NCBI RefSeq assembly: GCF_007830455.1
Contig: NZ_VLLB01000001.1
Span: forward strand, 310,001-374,000
Length of the DNA stretch: 64,000 nt
Origin: Pseudoduganella lurida
GTDB taxonomy: Bacteria; Pseudomonadota; Gammaproteobacteria; Burkholderiales; Burkholderiaceae_D
Direction: 5' to 3'
The translations under genes and the position numbers were made by a program. The notes beneath the pieces were generated by a model, which did not search any database, was not told the DNA's origin, and worked only from the letters and a program-made list of their open reading frames with translations. Positions 33,534-42,919 of the stretch are shown one piece after another; the first letter of the stretch is position 1, and every line of letters starts with the position of its first letter.

Positions 33534-36431
33534 TCAGAACATATACGTCATGCTGAACCGGATCGTGCGGCCGAACAGCGGGCGGGCCACGCCGCGGTTG
33601 CGCGTGCCGTCGGGCGACAGCAGGTCGCTGAACAGCGGATCGCCTTCCGTGAACGACACCTGGTCGGTCAGGTTCGACACGTGCAGGTGGGCGCGCCAGC
33701 GCTCGCTGGCCTGGTACTGCGCGCCGGCATTGACGATGTAGTACGAAGGGAACAGCGTCACGTTGTTGTCCGATGCCTCCGAATAGCGCGTGCCGTAGCG
33801 CTGGTACTGGGCGTACACGCTGACCGGGATGTCCGTCAGCGGCTTCAGGTCGAACGACGGCATGAAGTTGAACATCACCTTCGGCAGGCGCCGCGGCCGG
33901 CGGCCATCCTCGCTCACCTGCACGTAGTGGTAACCGGTGATCACGCCGACCGGGTCCTTGTCTTCCTGCGTGATCGTGTAGTTGGCGCCGTCGACCTTCG
34001 GATTCTGCAGCACGAAATTGCCCTTCAGTTCCAGGCCGTCGACTGCCGCCGGCCGCCACGACAGCTCGACTTCCGTCCCCACGTTCTCGATGCCGCGCTT
34101 GTACAGCTGCGCCACGTCCGGACAGGAATTGATCTGCGTGATGCCGCCCTGCGTGGCACACTGGCCCGATTCGATGTCCTTGTAGATGTTGACGGCGCTG
34201 CGCGGCGAGAAGCGGTTGTAGAACACCGCCACCGAGGCGCCGAAGCCGCGCGTCAGGTAGCGCAGGCCCATCTCGTACTGGCGGATGCGCTCCACCGCGT
34301 CGATGTCCACCTTCCGGCCATTGACGATGGTGTCCGATGCGGTGGCCAGGTCGTTCAGGTCCTGCAGGCTGGGCAGGCGGAACGAGCTCGATGCCAGGCC
34401 ATACACGGCGAACGCCTTGCTGAAGCTGTAGTTGCCGCCCAGCGACCAGCCCAGGTCATGGAAGTTGCGCTGCAAGCGGTGCGCCTCGCCCGGCAGGCTG
34501 ACTTCATTGTCGGCCGTCGTGTCCTGCGTCGAACCGATGACCGTGCCGGCGGGCGTCAGGTCGGTGATGACGTTGCGGTCGCGGCGCGTGACGTCGGCCT
34601 TCAGGTTCTGCCAGCGCACGCCGGCATCGATCTTCAGCCGGTTGCCCAGCGCATTCCAGTGGTCCAGCAGATAGGCAGCATTGCCGTTGCCCTGGATATC
34701 GCTGACGAAGCCGCCCCACCCCGGCAGGATCGCGCCGCCCTGCGTCAGGCTCGGGCCCACCTGCCGGCCCTGCGCATCGACGGCATACAGGTCCACCGGG
34801 CGCGAGCGCTCGGCCACGTCGGTGACGAGCAGCGCCTGCTGGAAGTTCGGCGTGTAGTCGTAGCGGCTCTTGTAGACGCCGAACGTCAGCTCGTGCAGGC
34901 CCTGCAGCTGGAACGACTTCTGCACCTTCAGGTCGAGCGAGGTGCTGGACGCCTCGACGTCGGCGATGAACGGAATCATGAAGTTCAGGTTGGCCGAGGC
35001 GGGCACCGCGGACCCGTCGTTCAGGTAGCGTGCCGCCACGCCGGTGGCCTTCGCGTACTTGCGCACGAAGTCGTCGCGGCTGATGTTGGCGAACGCGCCG
35101 CAGGCATTGCCGGCCGGGACATTGAAGAAGCCGACCAGCTTGGCGTTGGCCAGATTGCAGCCCAGCGCCGCGCCGTGGGCGGGCGAGATCACGTCGTTCT
35201 GGAAGCGGGCATTCAGGAAGTTGGTGGCCGTCGCCGTGTCGTTGCCGGTGAAGACCGCGTTGAAGCCGTTGCTGCCGGTCGTGTGGCGCAGGCCCGCCGA
35301 CAGCTTCCAGCCGCCGTCCAGTTCATGCGAACCGCTCAGCGTGAACATGCGGAAGTCCGGGTGGATGCCGTCCGCCTGGTCCACCGTGCGCTTGCCATAC
35401 TCGCCGATCATGTCGAAGCGGCGGTTGTAGGGCGAGGCCGTGGTGCCGTGCTCGAAGTCGATGCCCAGCGGCTGGATGCTGTCCTGGTTGATCACCGTGG
35501 GATTGGCAGGCGTGCCGCTGCTGGTGAAGCGCGGCACCGAAATCGGCAGGTTCTGGAAGAATGCCGTGCGATCGTTGATGTACAGGGCGTCGGCCCGCAG
35601 CGTGGTCTTGCGGTCGTCGCTCGTGTACACCAGGTTGCCGCGCACTTGGCCGCCGCCGTCGGCCGTGTAGCCGGTGTCGCGCACGCCGTCGCTGCGGCGG
35701 TAGAAGCCGCCCACGGCACCCGTCAGGTTGCGGCCCAGCGGACCGGACACGAAGGCATCGTGGCGCCAGAAGCCGTAGTCGGCGTACTCGATCTTGTAGC
35801 CGCCGGCCAGCTGCTCGCCGCCGGTGCGCGTGACGTGGTTGACGGTCGCGCCCAGGCCGTTCGAATACAGGATGCCGCCCGGGCCGCCCTTCACCAGCTC
35901 CACGCTTTCCGTCATTAGGTCGTCGCGCACGAACACGTCGTTGTTCATGAATGGGGCTTCCGGTTCTTCGTAGGCCGGCAGGCCGTCGATCAGCTGCGGC
36001 GCAAAGCGGAACCCGCCCGTGACGGGCAGGCCGCGCACGGTGATGTTGTTGCTCGCTTCCCCGGCGCTGCTGCCTTCCGAATAAATGCCGGGGAAGTTGG
36101 CCAGCAGGTCCGCCGTGCTCATTGGCGCCAGGCGCTGGATCTCTTCCGCCCCCAGCGTATTGATCGAGAACGTGGCGTTCTTCTTGGTCGTGGCCGTCGT
36201 CACGCCGGTGACGATGATGACCGCGGCCGGATCGGTGCCCTCGGCGCCTGCCGCCGGCTGGCCTTGCGCCACCGGCACCGTCGTGGCCTGCGCCGCCGCC
36301 GGGGCCTGTGCCGGAATCTGCACCGGCACCTCCGCACCTGCGCCCTGCTGTTGTGCAAACACTAACGCCGGCATCAGGCAGATCGCCAGTGCCGCCGAAC
36401 GAATGGTGTAATGATCGAACGAGTAAGTCAT
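33534..36431 (-). CDS. TonB-dependent outer-membrane receptor of the fructoside locus
   Basis: A 965-aa outer-membrane transporter. The ATG at 36431 has AGGAGA nine bases upstream. A signal peptide (ending ALVFAQQQ) and a Pro/Ala/Gln-rich segment precede the plug domain (about 65-220: IIVTGVTTATTKKNATFSIN, then GGPGGILYSNGLGATVNHVT). The 22-strand barrel follows, ending in RTIRFSMTYMF with the terminal Phe of outer-membrane barrels. It looks like the siderophore-receptor subfamily, but the identical regulatory site upstream ties it to the sugar genes, so sucrose or fructo-oligosaccharides are the likelier substrate. Energy would come from TonB-ExbBD encoded elsewhere. Confidence 0.88.
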   Translation of the reverse strand: MTYSFDHYTIRSAALAICLMPALVFAQQQGAGAEVPVQIPAQAPAAAQATTVPVAQGQPAAGAEGTDPAAVIIVTGVTTATTKKNATFSINTLGAEEIQRLAPMSTADLLANFPGIYSEGSSAGEASNNITVRGLPVTGGFRFAPQLIDGLPAYEEPEAPFMNNDVFVRDDLMTESVELVKGGPGGILYSNGLGATVNHVTRTGGEQLAGGYKIEYADYGFWRHDAFVSGPLGRNLTGAVGGFYRRSDGVRDTGYTADGGGQVRGNLVYTSDDRKTTLRADALYINDRTAFFQNLPISVPRFTSSGTPANPTVINQDSIQPLGIDFEHGTTASPYNRRFDMIGEYGKRTVDQADGIHPDFRMFTLSGSHELDGGWKLSAGLRHTTGSNGFNAVFTGNDTATATNFLNARFQNDVISPAHGAALGCNLANAKLVGFFNVPAGNACGAFANISRDDFVRKYAKATGVAARYLNDGSAVPASANLNFMIPFIADVEASSTSLDLKVQKSFQLQGLHELTFGVYKSRYDYTPNFQQALLVTDVAERSRPVDLYAVDAQGRQVGPSLTQGGAILPGWGGFVSDIQGNGNAAYLLDHWNALGNRLKIDAGVRWQNLKADVTRRDRNVITDLTPAGTVIGSTQDTTADNEVSLPGEAHRLQRNFHDLGWSLGGNYSFSKAFAVYGLASSSFRLPSLQDLNDLATASDTIVNGRKVDIDAVERIRQYEMGLRYLTRGFGASVAVFYNRFSPRSAVNIYKDIESGQCATQGGITQINSCPDVAQLYKRGIENVGTEVELSWRPAAVDGLELKGNFVLQNPKVDGANYTITQEDKDPVGVITGYHYVQVSEDGRRPRRLPKVMFNFMPSFDLKPLTDIPVSVYAQYQRYGTRYSEASDNNVTLFPSYYIVNAGAQYQASERWRAHLHVSNLTDQVSFTEGDPLFSDLLSPDGTRNRGVARPLFGRTIRFSMTYMF

Positions 36432-36487
36432 ACCGCATCTCCTTTTATGATTATCGGCCGCCGACCGGCCGCCTTGGCAAGCACTGT

Positions 36488-36502
36488 TGTCCAACGTTGT
36501 CA
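36488..36502. promoter_or_regulatory. LacI-type operator, copy 1 (TonB receptor)
   Basis: TGTCCAACGTTGTCA, identical to copies at 41031-41045 and 46370-46384. The centre CAACGTTG is a perfect palindrome typical of LacI-family operators. It lies 57 bases upstream of the receptor start and 12 bases past the fructokinase stop. Confidence 0.85.
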
Positions 36503-36513
36503 GCATGAGCGCA

Positions 36514-37467
36514 TCAAGTGGCTGGCACCTCCTCCAGCCGCGGCAGGTCGGCGCCGCGCCGCGCGCAGGTGATCGCGGCGGCGCGCCCGGCGAAGGCCAG
36601 TGCCGCGCGCAGCGTGTCGCGGTCCAGCGCGGCCAGGGCCGGTCGCGCCAGCAGACCGTGGCGCGACAGCCAGCACAGCAGGGCCGCCTGGAAGGTGTCG
36701 CCGGCGCCCACCGTGTCGATGACCACCGTGCTGGTGGCCGGCAGTTCCAGCACGGGCAGCTGCGCGGTTGCCGCCAGCACGCCGGCGCCGCCACGCGTCA
36801 CGACCACCAGCGCCACGCCGGCCTGCAAGGCCATGTCGATGAAAGCCGCCGGCGCCATGCCGGTATACAGGTGCGCGATGTCCTCGTCGCTGATTTTCAG
36901 CAGATCGGTCTTCGGCAGCATCCAGGCCACGGCATCGGTCCAGGCGTCGCGCCGTGGCTGGATCGTCAGGCGCACGTTGGGATCGAATGCGATCAGGCTG
37001 CGCCCGTGCTGCCGGGTGACGAGCGCACGCAGGGCCGACGCGACCGGCTCGACGGCCATGCAGTAGGAGCCCACATGGATGGCCGCCGCATCGGACGGCA
37101 CCCGGCCCAGGTCCGCCACCGTCACGGCCCGCTCGGCGGTCGCGTCGCCATACAGCGTGTAGGTCGGCACGCCGGCCGCATCGACATCGACCATCACGAG
37201 TGCGGTGGCGGCGACGGGGCGCGGGGCCGCGGCGATGTCGACGCCTTCGCGCGCCAGCGTTGCAGCCAGCCGGCGGCCAAAGATGTCGGTCGACAGGCCG
37301 CCGAAAAACATCGGGGCCGCGCCCAGCCGGGCCAGGCCGACCGCCAGGTTGAACGGGGAACCGCCGATGCGCGCGGTCAGCGCGATTGCATCCTGGTCCG
37401 CCCCGTCCCTCTCGCTCACTGCATCGGAAAAGACGTCGAACAGGGCTTCGCCACAGACGATAATCAT
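36514..37467 (-). CDS. scrK: Fructokinase (PfkB/ribokinase family)
   Basis: Phosphorylates the fructose released inside the cell to fructose 6-phosphate. The product is 317 aa, started at 37467 (MIIVCGEALFDVF). PfkB signatures are present: RIGGSPFNLAVGLARLG near the start and the C-terminal DTVGAGDTFQAALLCWLS with the catalytic Asp in GAGD. The start overlaps the ABC ATPase stop by four bases. Annotation as fructokinase rather than another sugar kinase rests on the GH32 neighbours. Confidence 0.88.
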   Translation of the reverse strand: MIIVCGEALFDVFSDAVSERDGADQDAIALTARIGGSPFNLAVGLARLGAAPMFFGGLSTDIFGRRLAATLAREGVDIAAAPRPVAATALVMVDVDAAGVPTYTLYGDATAERAVTVADLGRVPSDAAAIHVGSYCMAVEPVASALRALVTRQHGRSLIAFDPNVRLTIQPRRDAWTDAVAWMLPKTDLLKISDEDIAHLYTGMAPAAFIDMALQAGVALVVVTRGGAGVLAATAQLPVLELPATSTVVIDTVGAGDTFQAALLCWLSRHGLLARPALAALDRDTLRAALAFAGRAAAITCARRGADLPRLEEVPAT

Positions 37468-38606
37468 GCTACCTCCTGGATGCCGGCCGTGCCGGCGGTT
37501 GAATGAGTGGATCCAATATCCTGTGCGGTGGGTACCATGCGCAGACCGGCGCCGTCGAAGACATGCAGCCGGCCCGGCACCGGGGCGACCTGCCACGCCT
37601 CGTTCAGCGCCGGCGGTTCGCCGTGCACCACGATCACCAGCGGTTTTTCCAGGCCGGCCACGGCCAGGTGCACATACGATTCGGCGCCCAGCCGTTCGAC
37701 CAGCTGCACCTGCCCGCGAATCGGGCCCTGCGGATCGGCCACCAGGTGTTCGGGACGGATGCCCACCGTGACCGGCGCCGCCGCGCCGTCGGCCGGAAAT
37801 CCGGGCGACACCGGCCACGCCAGCTGGGCACTGCCGAGCCGCAGCCGGCCGCCGGCCTCGATCGCCCCGGCGGCCAGGTTCATCTTCGGGCTGCCGATGA
37901 AGCCGGCGACGAACACATTGGCCGGCTGGTCATACAGGTGCATCGGCGTGCCGATCTGCTGCACGCCGGCCGGGCCCAGCACGACGATGCGGTCGGCCAG
38001 GGTCATCGCTTCGACCTGGTCATGCGTCACGTACACCATCGTGGCCGACAGCTGCTTGTGCAGGCGGGCGATCTCCACCCGCATGTCGGCACGCAGCGCC
38101 GCGTCGAGGTTGGACAGCGGTTCATCGAACAGGAAGGCGCGCGGCTTGCGCACGATGGCGCGGCCAATGGCCACGCGCTGGCGCTGCCCGCCCGACAGCT
38201 GCGGCGGCCGGCGCTCGAGCAGGTGCTCCATCTGCAGCATCCTTGCGACCTGCTCGACGGCCGGCCGGATCTCGGCCTTCGGCACGCGCGCCAGCCGCAG
38301 GCTGAAGGCGATGTTTTCGAACACACTCATGTGGGCATACAGCGCATAGTTCTGGAACACCATCGACAGGCCCCGCTGCGCTGGCGGCACGTCGTTGACG
38401 CGTGCGCCATCGATGCTGATCTCTCCCGCGCTGATGTCCTCCAGCCCGGCGATCATGCGCAGTAGCGTGGACTTGCCGCAACCCGACGGCCCGACCAGCA
38501 CCACGAATTCGCCATCGGCGATCGTGAACTCGACCCCTTGCAGGATGTACTGCGCGTCCTTGCCGGGGTAGGTCTTTCCGACATCCTTCAATGCGATGCT
38601 TGCCAT
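37464..38606 (-). CDS. Carbohydrate ABC transporter ATPase (UgpC/MalK-like)
   Basis: Energises the inner-membrane sugar importer. The product is 380 aa, started at 38606 (MASIALKDVGKTYPG), one base after the GH32 stop. Walker A is GPSGCGKS, the Q-loop lies in MVFQNYALYAHMSV, the signature is LSGGQRQRVAIGRA, and Walker B with switch runs through RAFLFDEPLSNLDA and VTHDQ. A C-terminal TOBE-type beta domain (about 240-370, including VTVGIRPEHL) marks the sugar-transport branch. Its permeases are encoded upstream, separated by the two GH32-type genes. Confidence 0.93.
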   Translation of the reverse strand: MASIALKDVGKTYPGKDAQYILQGVEFTIADGEFVVLVGPSGCGKSTLLRMIAGLEDISAGEISIDGARVNDVPPAQRGLSMVFQNYALYAHMSVFENIAFSLRLARVPKAEIRPAVEQVARMLQMEHLLERRPPQLSGGQRQRVAIGRAIVRKPRAFLFDEPLSNLDAALRADMRVEIARLHKQLSATMVYVTHDQVEAMTLADRIVVLGPAGVQQIGTPMHLYDQPANVFVAGFIGSPKMNLAAGAIEAGGRLRLGSAQLAWPVSPGFPADGAAAPVTVGIRPEHLVADPQGPIRGQVQLVERLGAESYVHLAVAGLEKPLVIVVHGEPPALNEAWQVAPVPGRLHVFDGAGLRMVPTAQDIGSTHSTAGTAGIQEVA

Positions 38607-38607
38607 C

Positions 38608-40974
38608 TCAGTTTCCTTTCGTTGCCGCGCCCATCGACCAGACCTTGAGCGAGACGATGCGGTCGCCCGGCATGGCCAGCAGGCCCAGTCCCTGCGCATC
38701 GGCCCGGGTGGGATAGATGCGGCTGGTCAGGCTGCGGCGTTCGTTGACATAGGTTTCGACCATCGAGCGGTCCAGGAACAGCCGCAGCCGCAGGACTTCC
38801 TGGCCCAGGTCGAACGGGCCGCCCTGCACGCCGTAGTCCTTGCCGAGGGTGCTGCGGGTACGGTCGATCTCCAGGCGTTGCCGCGCCGTGTCGACGTACA
38901 CGGCGGTTTCTTCCTCCTGACCGGGTGCCAGGCGCACCTGCAGGCCACGTCGGCCGGCGGCCGCTGCGGGTGCCAGCTCCAGTTCGATTTCCAGCCCATC
39001 GCCATGCAGTGCCGCCAGGGCCTGCCCGGCCTCGGCCACGCTGGTGTCACGCAGATCCAGCAGCAATGACTGGCGCAGCGTCGCCACCTCCTCGATCGGC
39101 GCCAGGCGCAAGTCGCCATCGGCGCCCAGCGACAGCGCCAGCGGCAGTCCGCCGTTGTGGGCCCATCCGGCATCCCGCTCGTCCTGCAGCGAACGTTCGC
39201 CCTGGGCGATCGAGAACACGATGGCGCGACCCGTGCGCGGATCGATGAAGCCGCTCGGGCCGGAGAAATGCCCTTCGCCCAGGTCGAAGGCGCGCGGCGC
39301 CGTGCTGTCCGGTACGAAGCGCGCGGTGGCCGGATCGAACACGCCGATCCAGTAATAGGCCTGGCCTTTGACATCGTTGAGGAACACGTGCCGCTGCTGC
39401 CCGTCCGCACCGCGTCCGATGGGCAGCAGCACCGGCAGCTCCCAGGTCTTCTCGAAGCCGGGGAAGCCTTGCGGATCGATCGAGAACAGCGGGCCGCGCG
39501 GCGTCCAGTGCAGCAGGTCGGCCGATTCGTAGACGAGCGCCGTGCCGCTGCCGCCCGGCAGCGCCGAGCCCACCAGCTGGAACCAGCGCCGGCGCTCGCC
39601 GTCGCGGAACACGAACGGATCGCGGAACTCGCCGAAGCGGCCAATGCCCTGCTGCTGCAGCGTGACGGGTTGTGGATATTTTTTCCAGCACACCAGGTTC
39701 GCGTCGGCCGGATCGCAGGGCGTGGCCATGCCGGTGCGCTGGTTGGGCCGGGCCGTGTCGTTCCCGGCGGTGAAGAACAGCACCGGCGTGCCGTCCGCCG
39801 CATGGGTGGCGCTGCCCGACCAGATGCCGTCCGTCGCCAGCCCGTCGTCCTCCGGCGCGAGTGCGATCGGCAGCTCGCGCCAGCGCACCATGTCCTGGCT
39901 GACCCAATGGCCCCAATGGATCTGGTGCCAGAACGGGCCGAACGGATTCTTCTGGAAGAACAGGTGATAGCGGCCGTCGTGGTACAGCGGCGCGTGCGGC
40001 TCGTTCATCCAGCCGGCATCGGGCATCAGGTGGTATTGCGGGCGGTGGCGGTCGCCGTTGAACGTGCTGGCCGGGATCGCCAGGTCTGCTGCCACCAGCA
40101 CCGGCGGGCGGCCGCCGTGCCCGGCGAGGTCGGCAGCCATCTGGCGGGCGATGGCGTTGCCATCCGACGGGCCGGCAGCCACCCGCACTTCATCCATCAG
40201 GCCCAGAAAGGTATTGAGCTTGAAGACGCCGCCGATCTGCTCGGGCGCCGAATGCCGGCCAATTGAGAGTGGCCTGGCGGGCAGCGCGAACCTGCCGCCG
40301 GCCGGCATGGCGACATTCGCCATGCGCTCGCCGTTCAGGTACAGCGCCACGCGCCCGCTGGCCGGATCGTAGCTGGCCGCCACGTGCGACCATGCATCGC
40401 GCGGCAGCTTGCGCTCGCGCACCCGCACGTCGACGATGGCGCTGCCCATGCCCAGCTGGATGCCCCAGGTGCCGAAACGGTAGACGCCGAACGAGAAGCC
40501 CTGCCTGGCCGTGGCATCGAACTGGCTGAGGAACGCCGAGTAATGGCCGCCATCGCCCCACTCGAAGGCATGCGGCGCCACCCAGGCACTGAGCGTGAAG
40601 CCGCGCTGCAATTCGGCGGTGGTGAGCGCCGGCGCGATCACTTCCGTCGAATAGCCGTCGAACAGCAGGCAGCCCGCATCGATGCAGGGTCCCGCCGGCC
40701 GCCACAGCGGCGCGGTGGACGGCTTGAAGCGGGCCTGGTTGAAGACATAATCGACCTGGTCGCGGCGGCCCGACAGGCTCTCCAGCGCGACGCTGCCGCC
40801 CCCCTCGTCCAGCTTCCAGTGGGCCAGCGGCACCGCGGGATCGGCCGCGGCCACGGCCGCGTGCATGCCGGTCGCCAGCAGGATGCCGACGGTGATGGAT
40901 GCCAGGCGCGCACCGACCGCGTGGCGCTGCGCGGCGGGCCGACGTGACTGCGCGGCCTTCGAGATTGTTTGCAT
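38608..40974 (-). CDS. Exported GH32 fructosidase with N-terminal LamG-like domain
   Basis: Probably hydrolyses sucrose, levan or inulin-type fructans outside the cytoplasm. The product is 788 aa; the ATG at 40974 follows GGAGGGG. After a signal region (SITVGILLATGMHAAVAAAD) comes a concanavalin/LamG-like domain (about 50-265; LAHWKLDEGGGSVALE, DAWSHVAASYDPASGRVALY). The five-bladed GH32 domain starts near 310. The nucleophile motif reads WMNEPHAP instead of the usual WMNDPNG. The RDP block is EFRDPFVF and the acid/base region TWELPVLLP. The C-terminal beta-sandwich contains FLDRSMVETYVNERR, typical of GH32. The Glu in place of Asp is notable; a subgroup with NEPHAP may exist. Confidence 0.87.
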   Translation of the reverse strand: MQTISKAAQSRRPAAQRHAVGARLASITVGILLATGMHAAVAAADPAVPLAHWKLDEGGGSVALESLSGRRDQVDYVFNQARFKPSTAPLWRPAGPCIDAGCLLFDGYSTEVIAPALTTAELQRGFTLSAWVAPHAFEWGDGGHYSAFLSQFDATARQGFSFGVYRFGTWGIQLGMGSAIVDVRVRERKLPRDAWSHVAASYDPASGRVALYLNGERMANVAMPAGGRFALPARPLSIGRHSAPEQIGGVFKLNTFLGLMDEVRVAAGPSDGNAIARQMAADLAGHGGRPPVLVAADLAIPASTFNGDRHRPQYHLMPDAGWMNEPHAPLYHDGRYHLFFQKNPFGPFWHQIHWGHWVSQDMVRWRELPIALAPEDDGLATDGIWSGSATHAADGTPVLFFTAGNDTARPNQRTGMATPCDPADANLVCWKKYPQPVTLQQQGIGRFGEFRDPFVFRDGERRRWFQLVGSALPGGSGTALVYESADLLHWTPRGPLFSIDPQGFPGFEKTWELPVLLPIGRGADGQQRHVFLNDVKGQAYYWIGVFDPATARFVPDSTAPRAFDLGEGHFSGPSGFIDPRTGRAIVFSIAQGERSLQDERDAGWAHNGGLPLALSLGADGDLRLAPIEEVATLRQSLLLDLRDTSVAEAGQALAALHGDGLEIELELAPAAAAGRRGLQVRLAPGQEEETAVYVDTARQRLEIDRTRSTLGKDYGVQGGPFDLGQEVLRLRLFLDRSMVETYVNERRSLTSRIYPTRADAQGLGLLAMPGDRIVSLKVWSMGAATKGN

Positions 40975-41030
40975 GGTGTCCCCTCCGCTGCCACGCGCCC
41001 CGCTCTGCGGCGGGGTGGCACGGGCAGCAA

Positions 41031-41045
41031 TGTCCAACGTTGTCA
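41031..41045. promoter_or_regulatory. LacI-type operator, copy 2 (secreted GH32-ABC-scrK unit)
   Basis: TGTCCAACGTTGTCA begins directly after the stop of the upstream GH32-clan gene and lies 57 bases before the secreted GH32 start. It marks an internal promoter that splits the locus into two transcription units. Confidence 0.85.
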
Positions 41046-42020
41046 TCATTCGGCTGATGGCGCGCCGAGCGTGTACAGCCCGTCGATGCGGCGCAGCGGG
41101 ATCGGGTCGCCGATCGCCCCGACGAACTGGCCGTCCGCCCCGGTGTCGAGAAACGCCAGCAGGCAGTCGTTGCCGGTGACGGGATCGCGCAGGATCTTGC
41201 CGGCATAGCGCCGGCATGGCAGGTCGCCGTCGAGGAAGCCCGGCGCCGGTGTCCAGGGACCCAGCGGGTGGTCGGCCACCAGGTAGTGCGTGCCGGAGAC
41301 GCCGCCGCCATGCTGGGCGCGCTGCGCCGGCGACCAGTGCGCCGCCACGTTGCAGAACACGCAGTACCAGCGGCCGTCGCGCTCGAACACCTGCGGCACT
41401 TCCAGCTGGCCGTAGTGCCCGCCGCCATACACCGGCGCCGTCGCCTGCCAGTGCAGCAGGTCCGCCGACACGGCATGGCCGATTACGCCCCGTTCATACA
41501 AGGGGCCGTCGTTGCGCCGGGCGGTATAGAACATGTGGTACATGCCGTCGATCTTGTCGGGCAGCACCCAGGGATCGCGCAGCGCCCGGTCATGCCAGCG
41601 GCCTTCCGCGTATTCCTCGTAATAGCGTTCGTCCAGGTCCAGCGCCAGGCCATCGCCGACGCGCTGCCACGGGCCATCCAGCGTGTCGGCAACCGCGTGG
41701 CCGATCCGCTGGCGCATGCCCTGCTCGGCGCGGCAGGTGCCGGTATAGAACAGGTGGTAGCGGCCCTCGGCATGGATGACCGAGCCGGTCCAGGTGGTGA
41801 AATCATCCCAGGCCGGCGATGCCGCGGGACCGAACACCGTGCCCTGCGGCGTCCAGTTGCGCAGGTCCGGCGAAACCGCGTGCCCGATCGAGACGTTCCA
41901 GTGGCGCAGGTCGGGATTGCCGATGGCGCGGTCGGCCTGCAGGAAGTACAGGTGCTGCACGCCGGCCTCCTCGAAGTGCCAGAAGTCCCAGATGAATTTG
42001 TCGTCGAGTTTCAGTGCCAT
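41046..42020 (-). CDS. Cytoplasmic GH32/GH68-clan five-bladed propeller enzyme
   Basis: A 324-aa protein without a signal peptide, so it probably cleaves imported sucrose or short fructans in the cytoplasm. It starts MALKLDDKFIWDFWHFEE, with an early Asp that could be the nucleophile. Then come YFLQADRAIGNPDLRHWNVS, TWTGSVIHAEGRYHLFYTGT and the clan RDP motif (ALRDPWVLPDKIDG). An acid/base candidate Glu lies in GQLEVPQVFERDGRW. It is shorter than classic GH32 invertases because the C-terminal beta-sandwich is missing. Family GH32 is likely, but GH43- or GH68-like cannot be excluded by eye. It follows the second permease gene by 14 bases. Confidence 0.75.
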   Translation of the reverse strand: MALKLDDKFIWDFWHFEEAGVQHLYFLQADRAIGNPDLRHWNVSIGHAVSPDLRNWTPQGTVFGPAASPAWDDFTTWTGSVIHAEGRYHLFYTGTCRAEQGMRQRIGHAVADTLDGPWQRVGDGLALDLDERYYEEYAEGRWHDRALRDPWVLPDKIDGMYHMFYTARRNDGPLYERGVIGHAVSADLLHWQATAPVYGGGHYGQLEVPQVFERDGRWYCVFCNVAAHWSPAQRAQHGGGVSGTHYLVADHPLGPWTPAPGFLDGDLPCRRYAGKILRDPVTGNDCLLAFLDTGADGQFVGAIGDPIPLRRIDGLYTLGAPSAE

Positions 42021-42034
42021 GTAAGTTCCCAAAG

Positions 42035-42919
42035 TTAGCCCTTGATGCCGGTCCCGGCAACCGAGGCGACGAACTGCCGCTGGAATGCCAGGAAGACGGC
42101 CAGTACGGGCAAGGTGATGACCGTTGCGTAGGCCATGATCTGGCCCCATGAATTGGTGCGTCCGAAGAACTGCTGGATGCCTGGCTGGACCGGCCGGAAC
42201 GCCTCGCCCTGGATGACCATGATCGGCCACAGGTACTGGTTCCAGGCGGAGATGAACAGCACGATGGCGGCCGTGGCGATGACCGGCCCGCTGTTCGGCA
42301 TGATGATGCGGGCATACAGGGTCCACGGTCCGGCGCCATCCATCTTGGCCGCTTCGTCCAGCTCCGGCGGGATATCGCGGAAGAACTGGTAGAACAGGAA
42401 CACGCAGAAGGCGTTGGCCAGGAATGGGATCACCTGGACGTGCAGGCTGTTGAACCAGCCGGTATGCAGCACCAGGTGGCCGTGCTCGAAGCCCGGCCAT
42501 GGCAAACGCGCCACCAGCGACAGCAACGGAATGGCGATCACCTCGAACGGCACGATGACCAGCGCCACCACGAAGGCCAGCACCAGCTGGCGGCCCCGCC
42601 AGCGCAGCCGGGCGATGGCAAAGGCCAGCATGCTGTTGACCAGGATGCCGCCGACGACGACCAGCGCGGCGATCAGCGTGGAATTGAACAGGAACGACGG
42701 CAGGTCGCTCTTCTCGAACACCGCTCGGTAGTTGGCCAGCGACCAGTCGGCCGATGGCAGGTAGGCCGACCAGCGGTCCAGGTTGGAGAAGATGGCGTTG
42801 TCGCTCTTGAACGAGGACACCACCATGAACAGCAGCGGCGCGACGAAGACGCTGCCGATGGCGGCCATCATGACGAGCAGCGCACCGGTGCGCAGGCGGT
42901 TGGCGAGCAAGGGATTCAT
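42035..42919 (-). CDS. Carbohydrate ABC transporter permease 2 (MalG-like)
   Basis: A 294-aa inner-membrane permease with six helices. The EAA loop that docks the ATPase is ELDEAAKMDGAGPWTLYARI (about 185-204). The N-terminus (LVMMAAIGSVFVAPLLFMVV, then SSFKSDNAIF) is typical of CUT1 MalG-type subunits. Its start overlaps the permease 1 stop (ATGA). Confidence 0.92.
   Translation of the reverse strand: MNPLLANRLRTGALLVMMAAIGSVFVAPLLFMVVSSFKSDNAIFSNLDRWSAYLPSADWSLANYRAVFEKSDLPSFLFNSTLIAALVVVGGILVNSMLAFAIARLRWRGRQLVLAFVVALVIVPFEVIAIPLLSLVARLPWPGFEHGHLVLHTGWFNSLHVQVIPFLANAFCVFLFYQFFRDIPPELDEAAKMDGAGPWTLYARIIMPNSGPVIATAAIVLFISAWNQYLWPIMVIQGEAFRPVQPGIQQFFGRTNSWGQIMAYATVITLPVLAVFLAFQRQFVASVAGTGIKG

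Noticed and set aside
33192..35918. 908-aa plus-strand open frame
   Set aside because: It is antisense to the TonB receptor, whose plug, barrel and terminal Phe are unmistakable.
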